A DNA stretch of 64,000 nt from Skeletonema tropicum (lineage: Eukaryota; Bacillariophyta; Thalassiosirophyceae; Thalassiosirales; Thalassiosiraceae): NCBI GenBank assembly GCA_037178625.1, contig CM074128.1:5022001-5086000 (forward strand). The letters are read 5' to 3'. The notes under the pieces are model-generated. The model was not told the origin of the DNA. It did not search any database and saw only the letters and a program-made list of their open reading frames with translations. Positions 43,122 through 54,672 of this stretch are shown here, one piece after another (position 1 is the stretch's first letter; the number at the start of each line of letters is the position of its first letter). Made by a program: the position numbers and the translations under genes.

Positions 43122-43319
43122 TCATCCTACGGCATTGGATCCGAAGGGAAAATAGCGGCGACTTTTGGCACAACGTCGGACATGACTGTTGACAAGGTAG
43201 ACGCCAGCTATGCCATAGATGGTCACGGCAACTGCACGTGAGATAGCTTGTTTTGCAGATAAAACTGCTTCCTGTTGTTTCAGGTATTGGATGTACTCTC
43301 TGTCCGTGATAATGCCCAT
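43122..43319 (-). CDS. Possible 65-residue single-pass membrane protein
   Basis: ATG start. MGIITDREYIQYLKQQEAVL is followed by a helical membrane-like segment (AVAVTIYGIAGVYLVNS) and a basic tail (HVRRCAKSRRYF). The composition looks natural for a small organellar membrane protein. The frame stays open a short way upstream (Thr/Ser-rich). No homologue recognised. Confidence 0.35.
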   Translation of the reverse strand: MGIITDREYIQYLKQQEAVLSAKQAISRAVAVTIYGIAGVYLVNSHVRRCAKSRRYFPFGSNAVG

Positions 43320-44040
43320 GACAGAAGCAGAAGTAGATGTCGATGTACCTTAAACCGAAGCAAGCCTCTTCCTTCTTCTGGGGTGGGTAGGTATCCTTTG
43401 AGCGTCTTCTCTATGAGTTGTAAGTGTCGTCTTGATTGATGTGATGCTACCTAATCGGATGGATGGAGGAACAACAACAAGTTGTGACGGATGGCAAAAA
43501 ATCTTCACATCTGCTCAAGCATTTTTCGCACGTAGGAATTCATTTCGAGCAGTGGTTCCTCCTGCGCTGACCAATCTAAACCTCAAATGACGTGTGCATC
43601 TGCTGCGTCACATCATTGGGCAACCCTAGAAAATTCAACACGTCGTTTCTGGCCCCAGAATGACGACAGAGCAAGTTTGAGGTAGGGGTACTGGACGCTG
43701 ATGTGGAGCCATGGGATGATTAAGTGAAATAAGTAGCCCTTGTCACGTTGGCAGCTGGATCATCTGCTACGTTGTATTATCAATCTGTTAAATAAATAAA
43801 TACAAAGTTATATTATCAATCTGTAATGACGAAGACACCAGACTGTGAATTGTGGTACAGCGATGTCCTCCATCCAAAGACAAGCTCATCGTAATACTAC
43901 TGACAACTGCACTACACATCGTCAATGCCCACAAGTGCTCTAGTTTTTAATGTTCGATCGGCACAGCATTCATAACTGCGCATTTCAACATCACGACACG
44001 CCAACGAAGGCTCTCAAATAGTACAATAGATTTATTCATA
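43320..44040. other. Intergenic, promoter side of the HSF gene
   Basis: TTATATTATCAATCTGT-type sequence is duplicated near 43767 and 43809. I see no heat shock element that I would defend (no clear nGAAnnTTCn triplet). Confidence 0.35.
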
Positions 44041-45988
44041 ATGCCACCCAAATCAAAATCACGTAAGAGTGAGGAGGAAGTCCAAGATGCAGAGAGCAAG
44101 TGCTCTGAACCCAATGATAGTGGAGCAACCAAGCCAACAATTAATGCCAATGTACGTAGGAGATCGGGCGACATATCGAACAGTACAACAACCGAGCCAT
44201 CATCGGTATCAGCCACGGTGGCAACATCAATAGCGGAGGCAAGGCACCCAACATCTCTTTCAGCGATACTACCTGTTGCCACTGCCGCAACAGCTGCTGC
44301 TCCCACAGTCTCTCTAAGCGGGAAGAAGCGTAGAGCTGGCTTCAGAGAGCAATTCCTAAAAAAGGTAAGACAAACATCAACATGTTGGAAACCGTCCTCG
44401 GTTTGTACAACTCTGACACTCATTTTTCGCCTCGATGCCACGTAATATCAGCTCAGAGTAATGCTCGACAGAGAAAGCCAGAATGATGATACCACTGTTC
44501 ATTGGTCTACTGACGGTAACAGCTTTATCGTCACTGATCAAACCCAATTTGAGGAGGTTGGTTTTATCGATCGATGATTTGTGATATTTGATGTGCTTCT
44601 AACAAATCGATGTATGCACATGACTCACCCATCACGATAATCGCTTGTACTACTTTGCATTCCAACAGGAAATCATTCCAACATATTTTGGTAATCCAAT
44701 AGTCTTTGCTAGCTTCCTCAAAAAGCTGCAGCGATGGGGCTTCGTCCGATCATCAAACAAGCGTAGTGGGCTTTTTGAGTTTAGCTCACCGACATTCAAG
44801 AGAATGGATTCTAGGAGTACACCTGCTGCCGCCGCCGCTGATACTAATACTACTGCCAATGCATTTGAAAATGATGGCGGAGGTGCTTCTATTCCGTTTC
44901 CACAGCAGCAGCAGCAGCAGCAAGTCATGGCGCAACTCAACCAACACCCTATGCATGTACCTAACCAACTACCAAGACAGACAGATGCAAGTGCCATCAC
45001 TGATCTTATCTCAAATATTCAGCGTCAGCTTAGTACACAGCAACCCCCCACATCAAGTCCCCAGCCTGGCCCGAATCAAGTTACAATCCAAATGAATCTC
45101 GCTGACATAAACAACATCCTTCAAAACGTCATTGGTAGTAAACAACATCAGCCAATAGCGAGTCAGAATTCATTGCCAAATCAACAACCCATGCCCAACC
45201 ATGCAAGCCAGCTGAATAATGTCGCTGGAAATAATCATCTTCAGTCATTCCCGCAATGGCAACATCCAAACAACCCCATCATGAATCTGCTCAATGCAGC
45301 CCTTCAAAGTTTGGGTAGAGGTCCAACGCCTCCAGCTCAAACGATGGGTCAATATCCCGTTCCTTCTACCCAAAGCAACGCAGTACATGCCCTCATGAGT
45401 CTCTCTCGGATGTTGTCACAGTCCCCTCTCCTGAACAACACACCAGTTGCGTCAGACCTGACTCCTGTTCTATCTTTACTTCAGATATTGCAGCGCTTCG
45501 TCGATGAAGAACATCAGCACAGGGTCCAAGTAGACGCTATGCTAAATGCCATGTTGGTTACAATTGGTTGTATCTTAGGCCAGGGCTTTCATGATAATAA
45601 TGCCGCCCATCCTCAGCAAGTAGGTGCACCGCCGCTTTCTAGACAATCGCTTGGATCAAACAATGATAATGTTGCTCAGCCTAATGAACTAGGTGCACTA
45701 CACCCGTCAATTGGTAGTAACTCGCAAGCAGATTCGATCGCAGCAATTCTGCAGGCTGCTCTAACAGGTGATGCAACAGCGCAGCCTGGAGAATATGCTC
45801 GAGATCAAAATTATGGTCCAGCCAATAATAATAATAATGACAGCGAAGATGACATCGATGAAGATAGTGAAGAAAACGATCACCACTTTACAAAGAGAAG
45901 GAAGTCGTCTCCAGATGATGAAGATCAATGGGATTCGGATGACGATGACGACAGCTGGAATGAAAGACTCCGTCCACGAAAGAAGTAG
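44041..45988 (+). CDS. Heat shock factor-type transcription factor
   Basis: Three exons: 44041-44364, 44452-44556 and 44669-45988. All introns are phase 0, with GTAAGA...ATCAG and GTTGGT...AACAG ends; the product is 582 residues. The HSF DNA-binding domain spans the three exons: FREQFLKK-LRVMLDRE, VHWSTDGNSFIVTDQTQFEE-EIIPTYF, then FASFLKKLQRWGF (about residues 98-170). The FASF...RWGF recognition helix, in place of FSSFVRQLNMYGF, is the variant common in the large diatom HSF family. Exon 3 continues with long Gln/Asn/Pro-rich low-complexity sequence, a possible oligomerisation helix (PVLSLLQILQRFVDEEHQHR) and an acidic C-terminus (SDDDDDSWNERLRPRKK) that may include a nuclear signal. A nuclear DNA-binding role is clear; target genes are unknown. 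Confidence 0.88.
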
Positions 45989-46969
45989 TAACCCCCTAAC
46001 ACCAATATGAATCGTATGTCGTCTCTCTCTGAGGCAGTCTCTGAGGCCACTGCTTGTTTGACGTGGTGTTTTTTTTAGGACAGGTGGCGAGCGGTGATTG
46101 TTCCAAATTCTCGCCATCGTCACAAGAGTCAAGCTCCGCATGAGGGATGGAGGGAAATCACCTGATTACAATAGTTATCAGCGTACATACATAGGAACTT
46201 AGTATGTGATGTGGTGCCATCTGCTACCTATGACGAACCGGAACCTGTCTATCAAGTTGTTCAACTTCATTAATCACATTGCTAGGTGAGACTTTTCTAC
46301 GTAAGAATTCAGTACATGATGTGGTGCCATCTGCTACTTATGACGATTGTAAAGTTAATGACGTCATGTATGTGCTGCGTCATGTCACTGGGAAAAATTA
46401 TTCACGCTCTCTCTGCGGCAAGAATTACGACAGAGTTGATGTGGGTGGAGAGAAGTGCTGCAAGCTGAACTATTGTACCTGCTCTGCTGCAAGCACCATC
46501 TGCTATTTGCTGTTGTAAGTTATACATTGTCCATGATGTATGTAATAAGTAGTGCAACGTCCTCTTGCTCGGTTGATCGGATTGCTTTCTAACCTAGTTT
46601 GCTTGAGAAATACTCTTATGTAATACCTTGCAATTATTCGTCACGGCATTTGAGAGACCCCCTCCTAAATCCACCTCTAACGCCTTTCAGCTATACTGTT
46701 GGACCTACGATGTCATCCAAATCTAAAATAGTTCTAGTTCTAGACGACGACCACAATATTCGCTTAAAGCGTAAGAGTAAGGGCCAGGGCTGCAGCCCAG
46801 ATAAACAACATACAATGACACTCGTTCTCGTTATATTTATGTAACAGGAAATCTCAATCAGCGAAGAGGGAGAGAGTTTATCAATATAAAGCTACGACCC
46901 AACAACCATATGGTAGAAGTAGCTTCGGTATGCGATGTTGCGGATACAACATCGGATCAAGAGGAATTC
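45989..46969. other. Intergenic; 36-bp direct repeat
   Basis: ATGTGGTGCCATCTGCTAC with its flanks occurs at 46209-46227 and 46318-46336, 109 bp apart and nearly identical over about 36 bases. Short frames around 46279-46518 are unremarkable. Confidence 0.5.
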
Positions 46970-47409
46970 AATCGCAAACCATCAAAGATCGGGACATTCA
47001 AGAGGAATTCAATCGTATCGTGACCAACGCAGTAAAATCCACAAGCACAAAGCAGAAAGTATGCAAACAATGACACGAGGATGGGGCAATAGACTAGCCG
47101 GAAACCATCAAAGATCGGGATATTCAAGAGAGGAATTGTGCACTCAATCGAATCGTAAGCGAAGCAGAGAAATGCAAAGGATCGGCGCATCCGAGGAGAT
47201 GGAGCATCACAGGGCACATAAAAAAGAAGGGTAGCACCCAGAGCCAGAGACATCAGAAGATAGACAAATCTCGAGAGCTTGCTCCCAAGTTGAAATTGAG
47301 TTGGCATTTGAGAGAAGAAGAAATAGCAATCACTTTGCGAAGTAGACACAAGACTGTACGAGGGTCTGTCGTAGAACCGCACCGAAGCCAGTTGCAATAG
47401 TAAATCGAT
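46970..47409 (-). repeat. Dispersed repeat, copy 2
   Basis: Inverted copy of 18425-18905. It also has the internal duplicate AAACCATCAAAGATCGGGA at 46978 and 47103. A long minus-strand frame across it and into the flank (46957-47535) is not shared with copy 1. Confidence 0.65.
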
Positions 47410-49543
47410 GTAGATGATGAGGAGCTCGACAGAATGGCAGGAGCCGCTGCGGATGATCTCTCCGATAACGAACTTGAGCTGGAGTGGAGGCTGCCATCGA
47501 ATGCCTCCTTCTTCGAATTGAGTGTCGAAACTCACTTGGAGAAATCGATCGACAGAGAGAATGCGCTCAAACGACGAGTGGGAATACTTTAAAGATAATG
47601 TGTCAACAGGCGAGGCTGGTAACTACTCTGGAATAAGATTGTCTGACTCTGCTACAAGTTGGAACAACTGGCAGGTCGATACTCTTGGGGATTCCAAGCA
47701 AACAGTGACGTTCAAGTGCCAGTCATCTTCAGGAGGCCTATAAATCTATCAATAGTAGGGTGGTAGAGGCAGCCACTCTTCGTCCTCATACTCAGGCTAT
47801 CACAGTGTCAGTGTTGCACGATAAAAACACCAATCCAGCTACAGCTACCACGTATCTTCCCGAGTTTGTTCAACCTGAAACGCCGGAAATTCCGCTCTAC
47901 GGAACGTATAGACGCATTCTAAATTATGTTTCATTGATAAACTGCTATGGAGTAGCATTTGTGCACTATGTTCATGTGAAGTGAGGTGTGCAAAATCACA
48001 AGCATCGTAACTATGTAATAATACGAAAGCAACCGTTGCAGTTACCAGCCCATGGTGTGCAACAATGAAATCTACATGATTTTTTGGTCTTGTGGGTACT
48101 CCAGATTACTATTTGACTCATCATCAGCGGCGTTTTATGCGTCGTGAAGTTGATGTAATATTGCATCAAGTTGCATCGGCAGGAAGTTTCGCAGGGGCAT
48201 TCCAGCAAAAGATCTGGATGTCGGATGTCACGTTCATGATGGGTGTCAACAAATGTAATGGAACGGATCTTTAATTTTTACTAATCCCACATAAACGAGA
48301 ATAGCATTGCGTGATAATAGCGTGACGAGAGTAGCATCTTCAACGGGACGAGAGTTGCAGCCCCAACGTGACGAGAGTTGCAGCTTGCAGCCCACAGCCT
48401 GAAAACGTTGCCACGATAACAACAGCAACGTACAACTCCTATGTACCAGCAGCTGCCTCACATCCACGTCAACCAGCCCCTTCGAATGCGAAGTCGTATT
48501 CTTCTACAACATTCCCACTACAGGCGCTTAATTAATAATTAGTATGCATAGTATTTTGCGTCCAAGAAGGAGCTAAGACTATACAGGTTGCTGTTGGACA
48601 ATTTGCTTCCATCTTCCACAAAAGGAGAGGGAATGATGAATGAACTTCGAGCATTGGAGGCCCTGCACCTGTCCCTTGGGCAAGCCATGGAATGATGAGA
48701 AAACAACTCGCTCATACGCAGTTGCGGTGACAAGAACGACTCTACACAACTGCAGAGGATAATTATTTGTGCCATTTTGATCAAGTCCGAGATACAAACT
48801 ATCTCCTTCTACAAGAAAGCTGCAAAAGTGATACATTCAAAGCTGTCGAAATCTTCTCCGCAGGTCACTTCACTGATGGATAGAAGTAGCAAGTTTGAGA
48901 TGATTGCCATGGATCAAGAACACATAAATGACCGTGTTAAAGCTTTTATGACCGTTCGATATCCTCTTATTTGATAAAATGGCTGTGTGCTTTTGGCTTT
49001 GATTGCTTGCCGTGTACAATAAGTATCATGGTGATTGGTATCATTGAAAAGAGTTGAGGATGGGAAGTGAAGGAACTCTTGTGTTGACACAAGTATAGAC
49101 GGCAGTAGCATTGTATTGTTTCGGCCAACATCCTTTGATTGTCAAGCTTGTCAAACTCGTGTTCCATCTGAGCAATAAAGAGGAAAATGAAGATAGGGAA
49201 GGAACGGCATAACACATGAATGGCTGATGCCAATCCTTTGTTGCATGAGTCATTGATGGCCGCGGAAATCTTGTAACACCGCTGATTTGTTGTTTGTTGC
49301 AGAATTTGTGGCAGACGCTGCGGCCTCTTATATCAACGGTGGCTGCAGCGTTATTTATTGTTGTCTGTCAAAGTTCTTGATGTTCGAAATAATCCTGACA
49401 GCACTTTATCTGGAGAGAAGGAACGAAGAGATACTTAAGTATATACTTCGTGTGTATATACTTCTGCTTGATGCGAAAATGTGTGTGTTTCAACTTCAAC
49501 ATCACTCGGTACTCGAAGTGTCCACCAAAATCGCTCACAAAAA
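47410..49543. other. Intergenic, no convincing gene
   Basis: 47590-47742 (NYSGIRLSDSATSWNNWQVD on the plus strand) and 47760-47984 (plus) look mildly coding, but have no starts, domains or splice context I trust. Confidence 0.35.
48320..48383. repeat. Short tandem repeat, three units
   Basis: Variants of CGTGACGAGAGTTGCAG occur at 48320, 48344 and 48367, about 23 bp apart. Confidence 0.7.
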
Positions 49544-49670
49544 ATCAATCATGCCGACCATCGCAACGTTAATTCAATCATGCCGACCAAAAGCACCGAG
49601 AGCCATTCATTCAATCATGCCGACAGACAGCATCGTGAGCATCTCTCACAGCCATTCATTCAATCATGGA
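49544..49670. repeat. Short direct repeats, four units
   Basis: TTCAATCATGCCGACCA or close variants occur at 49544, 49573 and 49610, with a truncated copy at 49659. CAGCCATTCATTCAATCATG and GAGCCATTCATTCAATCATG are larger shared parts. This lies 300 bp upstream of the hairpin array. Confidence 0.75.
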
Positions 49671-49973
49671 TGGCAAATTGCTGTTGCAAGCCTCATGCCG
49701 CTGCTTGCTGTGCTCATAATTTTTCATCGAGCAAACTGTCAACATCATTCACTACCAAACCACCATGTCGGCCGATTCTCCGCTCTTCGCTCGCAAGCCG
49801 CTTGCTATACTACCGCCGCCTCCCAACAGCGTTCACCCACAAGCATCGCCGCCACCTTGAAGCAGGCTCCGCCGCTAATGACTGCAGCCGATGTCCGATG
49901 ATTACAGGTGAGTAACAACCAATTCATGATCCCCCGTCCGGTTTTGATGGCTGATCGAGCAACAACTTCATTC

Positions 49974-50167
49974 AGCGCCGAGGAAAGCCGGCGCTATACA
50001 AGTTGGCCCAGCACCGTGGAAGCCGGTGCTATACAAATTGGCCCAGCACCGTGGAAGCCGGTGCTATACAAATTGGCCCAGGGCTCAGTCCCAGCACCGA
50101 GGCAAAGCCGGTGCTATACAAATAAGGCCCATCGCCGAGGTTAGCCGGCGATTAATTAAATTGGCCC
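49974..50167. repeat. Array of five covarying hairpin units
   Basis: Five units start at 49974, 50010, 50045, 50093 and 50131. Each consists of a 7-bp stem arm, a 7-9 base loop, the complementary arm, and a linker ending in GGCCC. The arms are AGCGCCG/CGGCGCT in unit 1, AGCACCG/CGGTGCT in units 2-4 and ATCGCCG/CGGCGAT in unit 5. Both positions that change on the left arm change on the right arm to keep pairing. The linker is mostly ATACAAATTGGCCC. Not a CRISPR array: there are no unique spacers of regular length. Could be transcribed RNA hairpins or a palindromic minisatellite. Confidence 0.85.
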
Positions 50168-51041
50168 AGCTTTTCTTTGCGCCTTCGGGTGTACTCGATT
50201 TGGGGTTCCGAGAGAGATAGTAACGGTCGGTTTCCAAGGTTGGTCACGGCGGCCTTCGAAGGTGCTGACAGGCTTAAACAGAGTGTCCGTCCTCCTCAGG
50301 GAAAGATTGGCACAGTTCCTTTAGGGTTTGCTAGACCATAAATCCGTCGCTAAACTACCGTTCGGTCTCGTTGAAAAGCACCCCACCAACATTTTTAAAT
50401 CTTTGTTGTGTTTGTTTGCTGTCTCTATCTTTGTATTTTGTATCTCTGATGAATCTTTGTTTTGTTTCCTATCTCTAAAAACAGTGCTTGGCAATTCATA
50501 TAGAGGCACTCTCTTCGCATGGCGTATCGCAAGCTACACAGCCAGCGTCCATACATCCACCGCAACTCGGACCAAGCAGAGACTCTTGACGGAAGGCCTT
50601 TACTACATAGCAGGGCAGAAACAAGACGGCAAGTTTAGTTTGAGCAGTCGAGCAGGGCCTGCTCTCAAGTTGCGACCATCGCCGTCGCGTGTCTTCTGGC
50701 ACATTATTTGCTGCCTCTCTCTAGAGATGGAGAGACGGGATGATTGGGAATTGGCGTTTTCGTCTCCATCGGTCGTAGGAATGAGTCTTGAGATAATGTG
50801 TCTCATGTTTGTCAGATGTAAATAATAAGTCCAATTCCACTGCTAGCTTGATCTTATGCTATCCCTCTTGATATCCACTCAACAAGTGTGTACGTCACAA
50901 TCAGTTCCAATAAACATCACTCGATCATAACGTCCTCGTCTCTATTTGTTGCTTTCATTGTCCTTCTGCAGATGATAGCAAAGAGTATCGAGTGCACATG
51001 CGAGCAGAGTGCGATAGTAATGAAACTTCCCTCCAACAAAA
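50168..51041. other. Intergenic, no gene called
   Basis: A plus-strand frame at 50328-50825 is open for 165 codons. It starts only at TTG and has unnatural composition, so I do not call it. Confidence 0.35.
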
Positions 51042-52134
51042 ATGACACACATGACCTCGCCAATGCCTCTTCATTTGCATCATCATCATCGACTCTGTAC
51101 CACCAAACACATCATGTTGCTGTATGGCATTCAACTTAACATAGAGAACAATAATGATGTCATCCATGATGATGTCAGCCAAGCCGCCTACCCATCTCAA
51201 TGCCCCTCGCACCACACAACAACTGCTCCATCTCATGTCACGCTAAAAATACTAAACGCATATCCGGATGCAGCACGAGAGAAGGATTTGCAGGGAAGGT
51301 TTCCGATTCAAATTGCTGCTTCCATGGCGGCGATTGCGTCGGTAGATGATGAGTTTCAATGTGTTTTGAATGAATTGTTGAGGAGTTATTCGGAGAGTTT
51401 GTGGGTGCCGGATGATAGTGGGCGGACTGCTATGGAACTGGTGGAAATATCTGCAGAATATGATGCAAGATGATGATGAGGAGGAAGAGGAAGGACGGCA
51501 AAAGGTTGAGGAGATGAAGCCTGTAGATGATTTAGGGACAAAAATGGAGAAGGAGCAGAGTCACGATGATGAGCAGCATCAATATGAGCAAGAGCTACAG
51601 CGGCATCCGCACACGTCAAGACTAGCGGAGAAACGGAAGCAGCAACAGCAACAACAGGATGAGTACAAGTCCATATACGAATTGCTTTCACAGGGAGTCG
51701 CTCCAACGAGCACTATTCCACCTATTCCACAGGCAGTGTCGACAGAGTCGGATTATTCTTCCACCAAAGAGACCATGAGCAAAGCATTCTTCATAAGAAC
51801 AGAGGGAAGAAGAAAAAGTGATGATCACGGTTCTGTCAACAAAGGAATCGCTCCAGCAAGTTCAATCCCACAAGCAGTGTCGACAGAACCGGATCATCCG
51901 TCTGTCAAACAGACCATTAGCAAGGTATTCTCTGTAAGAAAAGGAGGAAATAGCGATGATTAAGGCTCTGTCAATACACACAAGCCTCTTGCAGAGATTA
52001 CCATCAATGCAAAGGAGTCTCAGAAAGAAGGAGACCTTGCGCTCAGTTCCGAGCACAATACAAAAGACCTTGCGTCGCCATTATTTTCATGTCAGCAATG
52101 GCAGTACAGAGTGCAGATTGCATCAAAGCAATGA
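51042..52134 (+). pseudogene. Ankyrin-like repeat protein, broken by a frameshift and a TAA
   Basis: The first part reads ILNAYPDAAREKDLQGRFPI, then NELLRSYSESLWVPDDSGRT and AMELVEISAEYDAR, stop (51473). This is the form of the ankyrin-like repeats common in diatoms. The continuation is one frame over: DDDEEEEEGRQKVEEM, then two related 30-residue units (PQAVSTESDYSSTKETMSKAF and PQAVSTEPDHPSVKQTISKVF), to SDD and TAA at 51961-51963. The same frame then goes on (GSVNTHKPLAEITINAKESQ) to TGA at 52132. The unit before has SDDHGSVN at the position of the TAA. No reliable 5' end is seen. Gene remnant or errors in the assembly. Confidence 0.55.
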
Positions 52135-52913
52135 TTCTCGCATGGAACCAAGCCCAAGCAGCTGAGAAGATTAAACTCTTAATGATGGGAAGAGAACAGT
52201 TCTCGAACACATTGAATGGTGTTTCAAGAGCAAGAGCATCGTTTGTCAGAATCGCTAGTTCCCTCGAGGTTGATGAAAGAACGACCTCTCGAGATGCGTA
52301 AAGAATCAACGAGTTGCTTGATGATTCGTTGGTAGCTTCTTGGAGACTAAACTGTTCATCTTTGATCAACAAGTTCGAAGCTCTTGCAGTGTCGTCGTGA
52401 TGTTCTCCAAAGCGTTTCATGAGTTCACTTGCTTCATGAATCAAAAAACCGAGGACGAAACAGCAGGAGTCACTGAATGAACGAATAGAATGCAACTCGC
52501 GGGAGATGGCAGGCAGCAGAGGCATAGGATATACCTCGCAGCGCATCCCTGCTGCTCTAGACAGTATGACTTGGAGTGCGATCTGGGAAACATAATTGCA
52601 GTGGTAGTACTTCCGCAGGTATTGATGCAAGACATACATGTTGGTTATAGTTATAATAATCTCGCGCCCCTCTCTCTAGCGGGCCAACCTGACGCACTTC
52701 AAAATTTCTGTCATCATGCGGATTTAAAGTGTGCCCTCTAGCTGGATACAACATCGGAATCTTCGCTTTCTCCTTCCAACCTGCCAGTTCACCTACATGA
52801 TAACCAACCTCGATTCCCATTGACAGCACCAACACGTCATCCATCCAAAACAACCATGAAAATGAAAGACGTGTATGGACATGTAACGAAAGCATTATCT
52901 AACCCGCCCCACC
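52135..52913. other. Ambiguous coding region, strand unclear
   Basis: A plus-strand frame (52089-52301: AEKIKLLMMGREQFSNTLNG, then VRIASSLEVDERTTSRDA) and an overlapping ATG-started minus-strand frame (52043-52639, 198 codons) both look partly natural. The plus-strand reading stays coding-like after its stop (RINELLDDSLVASWRLNCSS), so it may be a further decayed piece of the upstream gene. I cannot decide between the two. Confidence 0.3.
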
Positions 52914-54371
52914 ATGACAACGATACTCACCACCACCATCCTCCTCCTTACTTGCCTCCTCCTTTCTTCCTCACCTTCACGGGCATTCTCTCCTCCTCCT
53001 CCGCCCACATGGGAAGCACTCCAATCGACACCAAGCCTCGCCAACCGTCCCTCTCCGCCAATCTATCACGATGCTCTCCCCGAAGAATCATCTCTTGACG
53101 GCTCACTGTCAAAACTACCAGTGCTGTATCGTGACAAGGACTGCATCTGTGCCGCGTGTGAGAGTGTTTGGCTCGCTTTGGAAGTGAAGAATGTTGATTA
53201 TGTGACTGTGCTTGTCGATAAGCAACAAAATCATGATGATGAGCATGACGATGATCAACTCCAGCTACCACGCATCACATGGCCAGACAATAATGATAGT
53301 GATTCAACAACATCCGATCCAGTCCAACTACTCGAACAAATCCAAAAACGATATCCCACCACCGCTCCACAATTCTACCCCCCACTAAGTTCGGCAGTCG
53401 ACGCCAGTAGATGCAACATACTGCGTCTTCCGGGAGTTATGCCCCGCAATTCCGATACACATCTACTATCACTCGCTCCATATCTCTACCGTACCGATGG
53501 AACAGTAGTGAAACCATCGAGTCATACCGTCAGTCTCGAGGAGATCGAAGAGATGCAAGAAGAATATTATCTAGGGGACTTTTTATGCGGTAGGGACATC
53601 ACTGCTGCTGATTTGATATGGGCACCGTATTTAGAACGGTATGCGGTACAATTGCCAATAGTATATGGGAAGAATAAGGCTAGGTTGAATCCACGGAATA
53701 GGAATGTTTATGCCGAAGTGGATAATTGGTACAGGGTTATGGAGAAGGAGGTCCCGGCGTATTCGTGTCGTGTGATGGGGGATGCACGGCATTGGAGAAG
53801 GTGTTTGGAGGTGGCTACGTCTATTCATAATGAACGTGCGGTGGGTGAGGAGGAGAGGGTGTGTTTGCCGAATGTACCCGAGGAACGAGGGTGGTGGATG
53901 AAGACGACGACGAATAATAAGAATGGTGTTGTTGGTAATGATGATAAGGCTGGTGAGATTTGGAGTGAGTATTGTTCTCAACGACCATGGCTTGCACCGA
54001 CACCGGGTGGAGAAGTATCTCTGTTCCTAATGAGAAACCGTGAGAACATTGTCGATGCTGCCGTTACCGCTTTGGGAGAAGATGTGTTTGATAGCGACAC
54101 TGCAGATGAATCGCTACGAGAAGTGATTCAAGTACTACTAGAGTGGGACATTTACTTTGATCAAAGTTCCGAAGAAGAGACAGCACAGCCTCTTTCGGAA
54201 CGTGGACTTCGAATGGCATTGTTTGTTGCAGAGGAGATGATTCAAGTTCCGAGAGATTTGGGAATGATTCCTGTTGGTGTGCTTTGGGAGGTTATACGGA
54301 GCTGTGATGGGATTATTATTGGTGAATCTGTGACTAGTGGCGTTGGTGAGCAAGCAGGAGTAGTTGTGTGA
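52914..54371 (+). CDS. Plastid-targeted glutathione S-transferase-like protein
   Basis: 485 residues, intron-less. The N-terminus is a signal peptide (TTILLLTCLLLSSSPSRA) ending in the AF|SP context (A24-F25) that marks diatom plastid import. A thioredoxin-fold GST N-terminal half follows (LPVLYRDKDCICAACESVWL, then ALEVKNVDYVTVLVD), with an Asp/His-rich insert. The helical GST C-terminal half contains YYLGDFLCGRDITAADLIWA, the conserved N-capping box and hydrophobic staple region. The last 170 residues are an extension without recognised motifs. CICAAC in place of the catalytic Ser/Tyr suggests an omega-like or Cys-type GST, which may act in thiol reduction. The substrate is unknown. Confidence 0.72.
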   Translation: MTTILTTTILLLTCLLLSSSPSRAFSPPPPPTWEALQSTPSLANRPSPPIYHDALPEESSLDGSLSKLPVLYRDKDCICAACESVWLALEVKNVDYVTVLVDKQQNHDDEHDDDQLQLPRITWPDNNDSDSTTSDPVQLLEQIQKRYPTTAPQFYPPLSSAVDASRCNILRLPGVMPRNSDTHLLSLAPYLYRTDGTVVKPSSHTVSLEEIEEMQEEYYLGDFLCGRDITAADLIWAPYLERYAVQLPIVYGKNKARLNPRNRNVYAEVDNWYRVMEKEVPAYSCRVMGDARHWRRCLEVATSIHNERAVGEEERVCLPNVPEERGWWMKTTTNNKNGVVGNDDKAGEIWSEYCSQRPWLAPTPGGEVSLFLMRNRENIVDAAVTALGEDVFDSDTADESLREVIQVLLEWDIYFDQSSEEETAQPLSERGLRMALFVAEEMIQVPRDLGMIPVGVLWEVIRSCDGIIIGESVTSGVGEQAGVVV

Positions 54372-54672
54372 GTGTGAGAGATGAGGTGATTCGATCAGTA
54401 CGGGCAAGCTGCGTTGATGATTGTAGATAGAAGCAGACGACCGTGGTGGACGAATTGAGTGATGATGAAATGATATCGCATGATCTAATTGACCATGATG
54501 ATGACGACAACAAGTGATAATCGTGGAAGTTTAGGTTTAGGCAATCCTTTCTGTACAAAGTGATATTATAGCATTCTACTTCATAGCCTCTAAAGAGACG
54601 AATAGATGTAATGCTGCACAGAATAAATAAAGGAGCCCATGACACAACAAGGCTATCAATCAAGATAATGCC

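Noticed and set aside
44365..44445. Unspliced end of the HSF first reading frame as a separate 134-residue protein
   Set aside because: Splicing at 44364/44452 and 44556/44669 rebuilds a complete HSF DNA-binding domain in frame.
46957..47535. A 192-codon minus-strand gene
   Set aside because: It overlies a dispersed repeat, and the frame is not kept in the copy at 18425-18905.
49974..50167. CRISPR array
   Set aside because: Units are contiguous hairpins with conserved linkers. There are no unique spacers of constant length, and the genome is eukaryotic.
50328..50825. 165-codon plus-strand gene
   Set aside because: No ATG at the start, no domain, no paralogue in the window.
2871..51963. Stop-codon reassignment to explain in-frame TAA and TGA in several genes
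   Set aside because: Large intact genes (1468, 1206, 1534 residues) contain no internal TAA, TAG or TGA and end at ordinary stops, including TAA for the helicase.
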